From the NCBI GenBank assembly GCA_017546605.1, contig JAFYSH010000002.1, forward strand, positions 36,552-100,551: a stretch of DNA of 64,000 nucleotides, in the 5' to 3' direction. The position numbers were made by a program, and so were the translations under genes. Under the pieces are notes generated by a model. That model saw only the letters and a program-made list of their open reading frames with translations. It had not been told where the DNA came from and ran no database searches. This document shows positions 18,151-26,601 of this stretch, piece after piece (the stretch's first letter is position 1; each line of letters opens with the position of its first letter). Source of the stretch: Bacteroidales bacterium (GTDB taxonomy: Bacteria > Bacteroidota > Bacteroidia > Bacteroidales > UBA932).

Positions 18151-18907
18151 GCATTCTGATAAAGACATTACTTGTGCCAAATGGGGGGATGTGTGCCGTA
18201 ACGATCATTACGATCTGGCCATCCTCCCTTGGGGTGCAACAGAGCCGCACAATCGGCACTTGCCATATTGTACCGATATGTTGACGGCGCAAGCCGTAGC
18301 CTTTGAGGTGGCAGAGCAAGCGGCTGCGCAAGGTATTCGGGTCATGGTATTGCCGGGAATACCGTTGGGCTCTCAGAATCCGGGTCAAATTGAGCTCCCG
18401 TTCTGTATCCATACTTCCCAGGCAACGCAGTTTGCGGTGCTTCGGGACATTGTCTATTCGTTAAAGCGTCAGCACATTTACAAGCTGATGATAATGAGTG
18501 GGCATGGAGGGAATATTTTCAAGGCGATGATTCGTGATCTGATGATTGAGGATCCGGAATTTACCATTTGTCACAACGAGTGGTTCTCTATCGTTAAACG
18601 GGATGGCTTCTTTGAAGAACAGGAAGATGATCATGCTGGGGAAATGGAGACTTCGGTGATGTTGCATTACTATCCGCACCTGGTCAATATGGAGTTGGCT
18701 GGTGACGGAGCATTTAAGAAGTTTGCGATTCCTGGCTTGAACTCCAAAGTTGCTTGGGTGCCGCGCGATTGGGCGCAGGTGACACAGGATACGGGCGTAG
18801 GGAATCCCTTGAAGGCAAGCGCAAAAAAAGGACAACGCTACATGGAGCAGGTTGTCCCTAAAATTGTGGAGTTTGTGGTGGATTTTGTGCGCAAACCCTT
18901 GTATTAA
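18143..18907 (+). CDS. Creatininase-family amidohydrolase
   Basis: A 254-residue member of the creatinine amidohydrolase family (metal-dependent amide or lactam hydrolysis). Metal ligands match the family very closely: Glu34 and His36 in GATEPHNRHLP, Asp45 in CTD, His121 in SGHGGN, and Glu in HAGEMETS (~170). The GTG start overlaps the SIS gene stop by 8 bp; no later Met would retain the N-terminal strand. In this context it may cleave an N-acyl, formyl or glycosylamide bond of a sugar phosphate and is unlikely to act on creatinine. Last gene of the operon. Confidence 0.85.
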   Translation: MYKHSDKDITCAKWGDVCRNDHYDLAILPWGATEPHNRHLPYCTDMLTAQAVAFEVAEQAAAQGIRVMVLPGIPLGSQNPGQIELPFCIHTSQATQFAVLRDIVYSLKRQHIYKLMIMSGHGGNIFKAMIRDLMIEDPEFTICHNEWFSIVKRDGFFEEQEDDHAGEMETSVMLHYYPHLVNMELAGDGAFKKFAIPGLNSKVAWVPRDWAQVTQDTGVGNPLKASAKKGQRYMEQVVPKIVEFVVDFVRKPLY

Positions 18908-18910
18908 GTA

Positions 18911-19276
18911 TTAGTGTCCTGTGCAGTGGTGTTCTGAGTGGCCTGCGCAGCCGATACCCGAGTCGAAGAGCTGGCCAGCCAGGTATAGGCTGACAACTCG
19001 TTCAATGTCGCCTTGGCAGCCACGAATGACTGCAATGCCGTGTGCTTGCAGTTTGTTCAGTGCGCCAGGTCCCATGTTGCCGGCAAGCATGACGCTGACA
19101 CCCATTGCTTGCAGATCGGCAGCGATGCCTGATTTGCAGCCGCATCCCTGGGGTGAGGGAAGGTCTTCTCGGGAGATAATTTCTTTATCTTCAATGGTGT
19201 AGATCGTGTAATGGTCGCAGTGGCCGAAATGGTTGTCAACGTGGCCCTCGCGAGTAGGTACTGCAATTTTTGTCAT
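18911..19276 (-). CDS. NifX/NifB-like dinitrogenase cofactor-family protein
   Basis: A 121-residue protein of the dinitrogenase iron-molybdenum cofactor family (KIAVPTREGHVDNHFGHCDHYTIY at the start, broken by the conserved HFG turn; GNMGPGALNKL and GIAVIRG later). It carries a Cys-rich insert (QGCGCKSG) and a His/Cys-rich tail (GCAGHSEHHCTGH), suggesting metal or FeS binding. The start is set at 19276, where MTKIAVPT aligns with the family; an upstream in-frame extension is not protein-like. No nitrogenase genes are nearby, so a role in general metal-cluster handling is more likely. Convergent with the creatininase gene, 3 bases apart. Confidence 0.83.
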   Translation of the reverse strand: MTKIAVPTREGHVDNHFGHCDHYTIYTIEDKEIISREDLPSPQGCGCKSGIAADLQAMGVSVMLAGNMGPGALNKLQAHGIAVIRGCQGDIERVVSLYLAGQLFDSGIGCAGHSEHHCTGH

Positions 19277-19282
19277 AGGGAT

Positions 19283-19310
19283 AGGATTATCAATAAAAAT
19301 ATTGATCCTC
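19283..19310. promoter_or_regulatory. Imperfect inverted repeat before the NifX-like gene
   Basis: ATCAATA and TATTGAT face each other across four A (19289-19306), with AGGA/TCCT outer arms offset by a small bulge. It lies 7 bases ahead of the NifX-like start on the minus strand and could be an operator or a leader hairpin. Confidence 0.35.
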
Positions 19311-19338
19311 GCAAAAATTATACCGAGGAGGGTAGTGT

Positions 19339-19371
19339 TTTGCACGATATTTGATAAGAAGCGTATTTTTG
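19339..19371 (+). promoter_or_regulatory. Promoter of the exported thioredoxin gene
   Basis: TTTG (19339-19342), a 21-base spacer and TATTTTTG (19364-19371) match the Bacteroidetes -33/-7 consensus, predicting a short leader of roughly 13 bases before the ATG at 19391. Confidence 0.65.
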
Positions 19372-19390
19372 GATATTAAAAACGAAACTT

Positions 19391-19816
19391 ATGAATTGGA
19401 TGAAATTTGGGGCATTGGCCCTATTTTGCTTCGCAGGTATGTTACTTCCTGCTGATATGGATGCGCAAGTGACGCATTTGACCAAAGAGCAATTTCTGGA
19501 AAAGGTGTTTGATTACCGAGCCGAAGACTGGACCTTCCAGGGCGAGCAGCCGGTTATTGTAGATTTCTATGCAACTTGGTGTGCTCCCTGCCGCCGTTTG
19601 GCTCCCATCCTGGAAGAACTGGCCAAAGAATATGAAGGTCAACTGACCATCTACAAAGTGGATGTAGATGCACAACGGGAATTGGCCTCGGATTTTGAGA
19701 TTACTTCCATTCCGACCTTGCTTTTTGTTCCCCTGGAAGGAGATCCTCGGATTGTGCAAGGCGGTATGCCGAAGAAACAACTGAAAGAAATTATTGATGA
19801 ATTTTTGCTAAAATAA
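19391..19816 (+). CDS. Exported thioredoxin
   Basis: A 141-residue thioredoxin with an N-terminal signal peptide (~1-26), placing it in the periplasm. The redox site is WCAPC (Cys64/Cys67), followed by the cis-proline segment SIPTL (~103-107). It is clearly paralogous to the cytoplasmic thioredoxin at 38080-38442: both share the insert before the first strand (DWTFQGEQP versus EWKFLGDKP) and the identical stretch EELAKEYEGQ. Likely supplies or exchanges disulfides in the cell envelope together with the TlpA-like lipoprotein. Own promoter upstream. Confidence 0.88.
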   Translation: MNWMKFGALALFCFAGMLLPADMDAQVTHLTKEQFLEKVFDYRAEDWTFQGEQPVIVDFYATWCAPCRRLAPILEELAKEYEGQLTIYKVDVDAQRELASDFEITSIPTLLFVPLEGDPRIVQGGMPKKQLKEIIDEFLLK

Positions 19817-19834
19817 GAATTTTCAATATCTTTG
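19804..19834 (+). promoter_or_regulatory. Promoter of the repeat lipoprotein gene
   Basis: TTTG (19804-19807) inside the end of the thioredoxin gene, a 19-base spacer and TATCTTTG (19827-19834) form a consensus Bacteroidetes promoter. It predicts an AT-rich leader of roughly 70 bases, which starts near a small hairpin (GAAAC-TTGTA-GTTTC, 19834-19848). Confidence 0.7.
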
Positions 19835-19910
19835 AAACTTGTAGTTTCATTATGATTGTAATGAATACACAAATATTTGTTTAATAATTAATTAATTTAT
19901 TCTTAAATTT

Positions 19911-22034
19911 ATGAAGAAATCCATCTTTTTTCTCTTGTTGACGGTGGCTGCTGTGCTTACAGGTTGTAAGGATGATGCGGTGGAAGTAAATCCCCTCGTA
20001 TCTCTTAGCGCTGTTGCTGAAACTGCCTCTACGTTGACCTTTACAGTAACTCCGGAGAATGCGGATGCCTGCGCTTATGTATGCGTAGAATCTACCAACG
20101 AGATTCCGGACGGAGCTGCGATCCTTGCAAATGGTACAGCTGTTGATGCGAAAAACATGAGCACTCAAACTGTATCGGGTCTTCAAGGATCTACTACTTA
20201 CACCATCGTGGCTGCTGTGAAAGCAGGATCGGTGATCAAAGTGTCTAACTCATTGCAAATGACAACCCAAGAAGGTCCCAGTGTTTTCTTGCAAAACGAG
20301 GGCGGAGTAACTGCTACCAGTGTGAACTTCTCCATTGAACCGCAAAGAGCAGAGGCTTGTGCTTATGTTTGCATTGAAGCAGGAGCAACCGTTCCTACTG
20401 CAGAAGAAATCATTGCTAATGGTCAATCAGTTGATGCTGACAAAAAAACAGTGCATACCGTAGAAGGTTTGGAACCGTTCACTGAATATCTAATTGTTGG
20501 TGCGGTTCAAAGCAAAAACCTTTACAACACCCACTCAATTACTGCTCATACCCTCTATGCTCCGACTATTAATGTCTTTGCTGGCGAAGTGACTGGAAGC
20601 AGCATTTCGTTCACAGTTTCACCGGGTTCAGCTATCGAGTGTGCTTATTTGGTGCGTTCCAACAACACAGTTCCTACTGTTGCTGATGTGTTTGCACAAG
20701 GTACAACCGTTCCGGCTAATGAGAATACTGAGATTACCGTTGATGGATTGGATCAACAAACTGCTTACACCGTTTATGCTGCTGTGAAAAATGGAGCATT
20801 TGAAGTTCTTTCTGATCCGGTGGTTATGACAACTGACATTGATGAAGATGTTGAAGATGTGACCATCACTGCAAAATTTGTCAACAAACGCAACTACCAA
20901 TTCTACGTATCTGCTGAAGGAGCAGAAGCTGTATTGGATATTTACTGCCCGACTTCTATTTACAACGTATTGCCGGAAGGTGAATACATCGTTGATATTG
21001 AAGCAAATAGCTGGAGCGGTTCTGAAATTTCAGATTACTACATTGGTGAAAACTCCAACTTGCAAATGAACAACCGCAAATTGGATATCGTTTCTGGTAA
21101 AATGGTGGTAAAACACTTGGAAGCTGGTTACGATGTGTATGTTAGCGTAAAAGACAAAGAAGGTAACCAATTGAAAGGAAAATTCGCTGGTATCGTTGAA
21201 CCCAAAGGTCAAACCGAATTCAACAACCCTCCGATTCCCTGGAACGATGTAACCATCGAAACCGCTTTGACTTCTGTAACTGGTACACACGATGCTCCTC
21301 TGGGTGCTGACGGTTGGTATGAATTGTACATTACCACAGCTGAAGGTCCCTATGACATTCATTTGATGATTCAGTCTCCGGTTGCTTACGATGGCGTTCT
21401 TCCTGCAGGTGAATATTTCTTTAACTCACAAGCTGGTGAATACACCATTTACTACGGTGGTATGGCTTTGCAAGGTGGTGAAGAAGTAGAATTTACCGAT
21501 GCTTACTTGAAAGTTGAACACTTGGACAGAGGTTACCAATTGACCTTGCACGTGGAAGATATGTTCAAGACCAAGATCGATGCTACTTGGTCTGGTATGA
21601 TTACCAAGACTGAAAACTGCATGTATTACTTCGAAAACCCGGGTTACGAATATCCTGAAGATTATAGCGTAGAATTTACTTCTGCACAAATCAAAGGTTT
21701 GGACGGTAGCGGTGGTCGCTATGTTACATTCAGAAATGAATTAGGTGATATGATTACTGTGGCTTTGAACGAAAACAAAGTTAGTTCAACTGAAATTACT
21801 CCTGGTTTCTATACCTCAGTTCCTTGGTGGGATGGTAGCGATGCGTTCACTTACTATGGTAACAACACCACATTGACCATGGTAAATGTGCCGAACCCTT
21901 ATCCGTTCTATCCTTCAGGTGGTTATATTGAAGTAACAAAAGAAGGTGATATCTACACCGTTAAGATGAACGTTTACATCTACAAAGACGGTCAAAAACT
22001 CTTCCGTTCAGTTTACGTAGGTGCTATTGAATAA
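19911..22034 (+). CDS. Large FN3-repeat surface lipoprotein
   Basis: A 707-residue lipoprotein (lipobox LTGC, Cys19). The N-terminal half has three FN3-like repeats (~28-120, 121-212, 213-305), each with the pattern CAYVCxExxxxxPxxxxIxxNGxxVxA. The C-terminal half has three copies of a second ~110-residue beta unit marked by LPxGxY (~345, ~495) or ITPGFY (~625) and a final GTV/G(I/M)-type strand. The same second unit appears in the BACON lipoprotein at 38569-39909. Codon use is strongly biased (GCT, GAA, AAC), suggesting abundant expression. Function unknown; likely surface binding. It has its own promoter and terminator. Confidence 0.8.
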   Translation: MKKSIFFLLLTVAAVLTGCKDDAVEVNPLVSLSAVAETASTLTFTVTPENADACAYVCVESTNEIPDGAAILANGTAVDAKNMSTQTVSGLQGSTTYTIVAAVKAGSVIKVSNSLQMTTQEGPSVFLQNEGGVTATSVNFSIEPQRAEACAYVCIEAGATVPTAEEIIANGQSVDADKKTVHTVEGLEPFTEYLIVGAVQSKNLYNTHSITAHTLYAPTINVFAGEVTGSSISFTVSPGSAIECAYLVRSNNTVPTVADVFAQGTTVPANENTEITVDGLDQQTAYTVYAAVKNGAFEVLSDPVVMTTDIDEDVEDVTITAKFVNKRNYQFYVSAEGAEAVLDIYCPTSIYNVLPEGEYIVDIEANSWSGSEISDYYIGENSNLQMNNRKLDIVSGKMVVKHLEAGYDVYVSVKDKEGNQLKGKFAGIVEPKGQTEFNNPPIPWNDVTIETALTSVTGTHDAPLGADGWYELYITTAEGPYDIHLMIQSPVAYDGVLPAGEYFFNSQAGEYTIYYGGMALQGGEEVEFTDAYLKVEHLDRGYQLTLHVEDMFKTKIDATWSGMITKTENCMYYFENPGYEYPEDYSVEFTSAQIKGLDGSGGRYVTFRNELGDMITVALNENKVSSTEITPGFYTSVPWWDGSDAFTYYGNNTTLTMVNVPNPYPFYPSGGYIEVTKEGDIYTVKMNVYIYKDGQKLFRSVYVGAIE

Positions 22035-22062
22035 GGCATTTATCGAAAATTTGAAACGATCG

Positions 22063-22100
22063 AAAAGGGTGGCAGCATTTTTGCTGACACCCTTTTGTTT
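22063..22100 (+). terminator. Terminator after the repeat lipoprotein gene
   Basis: A stem of about 15 bp (AAAAGGGTGGCAGCA against TGCTGACACCCTTTT) with one mismatch and a short T loop ends in a T-rich tail. It is placed 28 bases after the stop codon. Confidence 0.8.
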
Positions 22101-22118
22101 ATTCAATGATTCAATACA

Positions 22119-22571
22119 ATGAAAATGTTAAAAATAGGAGACAAGGCACCTTATTTTGAAGTGCCCAATCAAGATGGAGAATTGGTCCGACTGACAGATT
22201 TTGCGGGCAAGAAACTGGTTTTGTATTTTTATCCGAAGGACAGCACACCGGGATGCACGGCGGAGGCTTGTGATCTTCGGGACAATTATGAGCGCTTCAT
22301 CAGTCAAGGATATGCCATTGTGGGTGTCAGCAAAGACAGTCAGAATTCGCACAAGAAATTCATTGAAAAGTATGCTCTGCCGTTCCCGCTGTTGTCGGAT
22401 GTATCCACCCAACTTTTACAGGCTTATGGGGCTTGGGGTCCCAAAAAGTTTATGGGACGGGATATGATCGGTACGTTGCGCAAAACATTTGTCATCAATG
22501 AAGAAGGTCTCATTGAGGACATCATTGAAAAGGTGGATACCAAGGCGCACACCAAGCAATTGCTTGGATAA
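22119..22571 (+). CDS. bcp: Thioredoxin-dependent peroxiredoxin (BCP type)
   Basis: A 150-residue peroxiredoxin of the BCP/PrxQ type, reducing hydrogen peroxide and organic hydroperoxides with electrons from thioredoxin. The peroxidatic Cys46 sits in DSTPGCTAEACD with a second Cys51 five residues later, the classical BCP pair. Length is normal for the family. An alternative start at Met3 is possible. It is in the cytoplasm (no signal peptide), so the 38.1-kb thioredoxin is the likelier partner. It is convergent with the flavodoxin-like gene, 6 bases apart. Confidence 0.92.
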   Translation: MKMLKIGDKAPYFEVPNQDGELVRLTDFAGKKLVLYFYPKDSTPGCTAEACDLRDNYERFISQGYAIVGVSKDSQNSHKKFIEKYALPFPLLSDVSTQLLQAYGAWGPKKFMGRDMIGTLRKTFVINEEGLIEDIIEKVDTKAHTKQLLG

Positions 22572-22577
22572 TGCTGC

Positions 22578-23198
22578 TTAGCGGGCGAAATTGGTTTTGA
22601 TCTGGGTTTCGTGTTCCGGATGTAGGATGCCGCTTTGCCGTCCCGCTTCAATGCATTTTAAGATCCAGGCCATGTTGCGGCCCAGGCTGCGCATGGTCTG
22701 CATGCCTTCCAGGTCACGACGGACTTCCTCGGGGGTATTGCCGTGCACTTGGTTCCAATATTGGGAGGTGACGATGGGCATATGACGGATCGCAAAATAC
22801 TTGTTCAGTTGGTCAAATGTTGCGGTGGATCCGGCTCTTCGGCAACTGACGATTGCTGCTGCGGGTTTGAATGTAAGGACTTGTTTGCCCGCTGAGAAAA
22901 CCCGGTCCATAAAGGCAATCATTGCTCCATTTGCACTGGCAAAATGGACGGGTGCACCAAAAATATAAGCATCATAGGATGCAGCAACATTGAGAAACTC
23001 ATTAACCACATCGTCCATTACGCATTTTCCTTTGTCTTTGCAGCGGCCGCAGCCCAAACAGCCTGACAGGGGCTTGGTGCCCACTTGAAATAAGGTGGAT
23101 TCAATGCCTTCTTGATTCAAAGTTTGGGCAATTTCTTGCAATGCGGTATAAGTACATCCGTGTGCGTGCGGACTTCCGTTGACTAAAAGGACTTTCAT
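22578..23198 (-). CDS. Flavodoxin-fold NAD(P)H oxidoreductase with Cys cluster
   Basis: A 206-residue flavodoxin-fold protein (KVLLVNGSPHAHGCTYTAL binds FMN phosphate; FGAPVHFASANGAMIAFMDR is the second flavin segment). Residues ~46-58 carry four Cys in the spacing C-x2-C-x2-C-x5-C, the arrangement that holds a 4Fe-4S cluster in iron-sulfur flavoproteins; many flavodoxin-family reductases share it. Likely an FMN-dependent electron transfer or reductase protein. The LysR regulator gene lies 6 bases upstream on the same strand, so the regulator probably controls it. Confidence 0.85.
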   Translation of the reverse strand: MKVLLVNGSPHAHGCTYTALQEIAQTLNQEGIESTLFQVGTKPLSGCLGCGRCKDKGKCVMDDVVNEFLNVAASYDAYIFGAPVHFASANGAMIAFMDRVFSAGKQVLTFKPAAAIVSCRRAGSTATFDQLNKYFAIRHMPIVTSQYWNQVHGNTPEEVRRDLEGMQTMRSLGRNMAWILKCIEAGRQSGILHPEHETQIKTNFAR

Positions 23199-23204
23199 GA
23201 TTGT

Positions 23205-24014
23205 TTATTTTTCAGTTTCGTTTTCGGTGATTAGGATGGATTTGATCAAGTCGCCGATGGTAGCCTCGTGTTCGGGATGATGGACCAGGAAGTATTGGCG
23301 GTGGAGGGTCGGTGCATCGGTGGGCACGCGACGCATACGCTGTGTTTGCAGTTCTTCTTGGATGGCAACCTGAGGTAGAAATGCGTAGGTGTCTGTTTGG
23401 CGCAGGTAGCTGATAACGGCTTCGATGCTACCGAGCTGCTGGGTACTGATGCGCGGAAGTTGGTCAATTTCGTCAGCTGATACAAAGCGGACTGCACCGT
23501 TGACCGTGACCAATAATTGTGAATCTTCTTGAAGTGGTTCGTAAGTAAGTCCGTCATACGGGTCTTCATCCTCTGTAAATCCGTAGTCGATCTCCTTTGT
23601 TAGCAGGGCTTTGGAGATGGCTTCGTTATCCAGGGTGGTCATACTTACTCGCAAGGCCGGCTGGGTTTTGTGCAGGGTGGCCATCAATGAGGGCAGCAGG
23701 TAGCGGGCTAAGGTCGGGGTTGCACCCAATCGTAGTGAGTGATGGGTGGTGGCGACATTCACCTCGATTTTTTGATTCAGTTGTTGGTAACGGAGTGTGA
23801 TTTCAGTAATCAAGGGGAGGATTTCCTGCGCAAACGGAGTCAGTTGGATGCGGGTCCCTTTCCGAGTAAACAGGGGTTGTCGACATTGTTTTTCCAGTTC
23901 CCGGATGTGTTGGGAAACGGCCGGTTGGCTGATGCCTAACTGTTTGGCAGCCAAGCTGAAGCTCATTAATTGGGCCGTTGTCTTGAAAACCAATAATCGA
24001 AAGTCCTGTATCAT
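23205..24014 (-). CDS. LysR-family transcriptional regulator
   Basis: A 269-residue LysR regulator: N-terminal winged helix-turn-helix (FSLAAKQLGISQPAVSQHIRELE with ISQPAVSQH recognition helix, ~20-45) and a substrate-binding domain (~88-260). It is slightly short for the family (about 300). It forms a two-gene unit with the flavodoxin-like gene and is divergent from the GH2 glycosidase gene with only 43 bases between starts, so it may control both directions. Inducer unknown. Confidence 0.88.
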   Translation of the reverse strand: MIQDFRLLVFKTTAQLMSFSLAAKQLGISQPAVSQHIRELEKQCRQPLFTRKGTRIQLTPFAQEILPLITEITLRYQQLNQKIEVNVATTHHSLRLGATPTLARYLLPSLMATLHKTQPALRVSMTTLDNEAISKALLTKEIDYGFTEDEDPYDGLTYEPLQEDSQLLVTVNGAVRFVSADEIDQLPRISTQQLGSIEAVISYLRQTDTYAFLPQVAIQEELQTQRMRRVPTDAPTLHRQYFLVHHPEHEATIGDLIKSILITENETEK

Positions 24015-24044
24015 GAACGCAAAGTTAGTTAAAAAAACTTTTGT

Positions 24045-24052
24045 TACCTTTG
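24045..24052 (+). promoter_or_regulatory. -7 box of the GH2 glycosidase gene
   Basis: TACCTTTG matches the consensus exactly and ends 5 bases before the ATG at 24058, which again predicts a leaderless or nearly leaderless transcript. The preceding 30 bases are shared with the divergent LysR start; no clear -33 TTTG. Confidence 0.45.
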
Positions 24053-24057
24053 TTTCT

Positions 24058-26601
24058 ATGAAGTCAAAAAAACGAATCTTAGTTGTAGTCCTGCTGCTGG
24101 CGCTGTTTCAAGGATGGTCCACGCTGCCTGCACAGGCGTTGAAAAAGTCTCAAACTCCCCATTCGGTACGTTCGGAATATCGCTTTGAAAAGGGCTGGAA
24201 ATTTACGCGAGAAGATCAAGTGGAATTTGCTGCGGTGGCGTTCAATGCCACAGCCTGGCAATCTGTGACGGTACCGCACGATTGGGCCATTTATGGGCCT
24301 TTCAGCATTCATAATGACCAGCAGCATACGGCCATCCAACAAGATGGTCAGACAGAAGCGATGGAGCACGCTGGCCGTACTGGTGGGTTGCCTTTTGTTG
24401 GAACAGGCTGGTATCGATTGCGTTTTGAAGTACCTGATTTTAAGGAGGGAAAAAAGGCAACCTTGCTATTTGATGGCGCGATGAGTCAGGCGCAAGTCTA
24501 TTTGAATGGTCAGGCTGTGGGACAATGGCCGTCCGGATACAATTCTTTTTATTTTGATGTGACTCCTTATTTGTTACCGGGTCAAGAGAATGTGCTGGCC
24601 GTACGTTTGGAAAATCAAGTGGAATCGTCGCGTTGGTATCCGGGGGCCGGATTGTACCGGAATGTCCATTTGGTAGTGACCGAAGAGGTATATGTGCCTA
24701 CTTGGGGAACCTTTGTAACAACGCCGCTTGTTACCGATGACTTGGCTCGGGTGGCATTGAAGACGGAATTGGCCTACCCCGATTGGGTAGATCGCTCGAC
24801 GATTCGGATAGAAACAGCTATTCTGGATCCGTTAGGACAGGAAGTGGTGCGCCAGGTGGACGCATTGAGCTGCTTTGATGCACATAGTTTTGAGCAGACC
24901 TTTGCAGTGACCCATCCGGAGCTTTGGACCTTGGAGAGCCCGTCGCTATACACTGCTGTTTCAAAAATATACGTAGGTGATGTATTGAAAGATGAGTATC
25001 GGACCCGTTTTGGAATCCGTAGCCTGGAGATCATTCCAGACAAAGGGTTTTTCTTGAATGGAAAACAGACGAAGTTCCAGGGGGTATGTTTGCACCATGA
25101 TCTGGGTCCTTTGGGGGCTGCGGTGAATGACGCCGCAATCCGTCGTCAGCTTCGTATCTTGAAGAACATGGGCTGTAATGCAGTCCGTACTTCGCACAAC
25201 ATGCCGGCACCGGAATTGGTGCAAGCCTGTGATGAAATGGGTATTATGTTGATGCTGGAATCCTTCGATGAGTGGAAAGCGGCCAAGGTGGGAAATGGCT
25301 ATCATCAGTTTTTTGACGAATGGGTAGAAAAAGATTTGGTAAATCTAATTCGTCATTATCGTAATCATCCCAGTGTGGTGATGTGGTGCATCGGTAATGA
25401 AGTGCCGGATCAATGGAACGGAAACCGGGGACCGAAGTTGTCCCGCCGTCTGCAGGATATCTGTCATCGGGAGGATCCTACCCGGCCGGTAACTCAGGGA
25501 ATGGACGCTCCGGATGCCGTGGTTAACAACAACATGGCTGCAGTGATGGACGTGGCTGGTTTTAATTATCGGCCGCACCGTTATCCTGAGAATTATCAGA
25601 AATTGCCTCAGCAGATTATTTTGGGAAGTGAAACCGCTTCTACCTTGAGTGCGCGAGGTGTATATAAGTTTCCGGTCCAACGTCAGTCCATGCGACGTTA
25701 TGCCGACCATCAGGCATCTTCGTACGATGTGGAGCATTGCGGTTGGTCGAATTTGCCGGAGGATGATTGGATCTGGCACGAGGACAAGCCTTGGGCCATT
25801 GGTGAATTTGTATGGACGGGCTTTGATTACTTGGGGGAACCGACCCCGTATTACAGTGATTGGCCGAGTCACTCCTCGCTGTTTGGTATCGTGGACTTGG
25901 CGGGTTTGCCCAAAGACCGGTACTACCTCTATCGCAGCCATTGGAATCAACAAGAGGAAACTTTGCATATTTTGCCGCATTGGACCTGGCCTGGTCGGGA
26001 AGGAGAGGTGACCCCCATATTTGTCTATACCAATTATCCGAGTGCTGAGCTGTTTATCAACGGAGTTAGCCAGGGAATCCGGACCAAGGACCGGAGTGTG
26101 ACCCCAGAAAATAGTGCCGATTCAGCTTCGGTGGTGGATTTCAAACGGCAGCAACGTTACCGTTTGATGTGGATGGATACTCGCTATGAGCCGGGTACTG
26201 TCAAAGTAGTGGCATACAACGAGGCGGGAGAGGCCGTGGCAACCGCTACCCAGGTAACGGCGGGAGTCCCGCACCATTTGGTGCTGGAAGCTGACCGTAC
26301 GCAATTGACGGCTGACGGACGGGATTTGTGCTTTGTGACGGTCAAGGTTGTGGACAAGCACGGCAATCTTTGCCCCGATGCGCAGCATTTAATTGAATAT
26401 ACGGTAACTGGCAGTGGTTTCTATCGCGCAGGTGCCAATGGAAATACGGTATCGTTGGAACTTTTCCACGAACCGAAGATGAAGGTTTTCAACGGGATGA
26501 TGACCGCCATTGTTCAGAATGACGGCACATCCGGTGAAATTGTCTTGAAAGCTAAGGCCAAAGGTTTACGCCAAGCCGTAATTAAAATACAAGTACACTA
26601 A
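24058..26601 (+). CDS. GH2 beta-galactosidase-type glycosidase
   Basis: An 847-residue secreted family GH2 enzyme. I start at 24058 (MKSKKRILVVVLLLALF signal peptide); the frame runs upstream to 23797 but that part lies inside the LysR gene and is not protein-like. Domain order: sugar-binding jelly roll (~55-210), Ig-like domain (~215-330), TIM barrel (~335-620) with acid/base Glu448 in CIGNEVPD and nucleophile Glu525 in LGSETAS, then a DUF4982-type domain (~640-720) and a C-terminal Ig-like domain. This arrangement is common in Bacteroidetes beta-galactosidases, but other beta-glycosides are possible. The 3' end overlaps the convergent EF-hand gene by 36 bp. Confidence 0.9.
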   Translation: MKSKKRILVVVLLLALFQGWSTLPAQALKKSQTPHSVRSEYRFEKGWKFTREDQVEFAAVAFNATAWQSVTVPHDWAIYGPFSIHNDQQHTAIQQDGQTEAMEHAGRTGGLPFVGTGWYRLRFEVPDFKEGKKATLLFDGAMSQAQVYLNGQAVGQWPSGYNSFYFDVTPYLLPGQENVLAVRLENQVESSRWYPGAGLYRNVHLVVTEEVYVPTWGTFVTTPLVTDDLARVALKTELAYPDWVDRSTIRIETAILDPLGQEVVRQVDALSCFDAHSFEQTFAVTHPELWTLESPSLYTAVSKIYVGDVLKDEYRTRFGIRSLEIIPDKGFFLNGKQTKFQGVCLHHDLGPLGAAVNDAAIRRQLRILKNMGCNAVRTSHNMPAPELVQACDEMGIMLMLESFDEWKAAKVGNGYHQFFDEWVEKDLVNLIRHYRNHPSVVMWCIGNEVPDQWNGNRGPKLSRRLQDICHREDPTRPVTQGMDAPDAVVNNNMAAVMDVAGFNYRPHRYPENYQKLPQQIILGSETASTLSARGVYKFPVQRQSMRRYADHQASSYDVEHCGWSNLPEDDWIWHEDKPWAIGEFVWTGFDYLGEPTPYYSDWPSHSSLFGIVDLAGLPKDRYYLYRSHWNQQEETLHILPHWTWPGREGEVTPIFVYTNYPSAELFINGVSQGIRTKDRSVTPENSADSASVVDFKRQQRYRLMWMDTRYEPGTVKVVAYNEAGEAVATATQVTAGVPHHLVLEADRTQLTADGRDLCFVTVKVVDKHGNLCPDAQHLIEYTVTGSGFYRAGANGNTVSLELFHEPKMKVFNGMMTAIVQNDGTSGEIVLKAKAKGLRQAVIKIQVH

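Noticed and set aside
23797..24057. N-terminal extension of the GH2 glycosidase
   Set aside because: These codons overlap the LysR gene and encode no protein-like sequence; the signal peptide begins at 24058, right after a -7 box.
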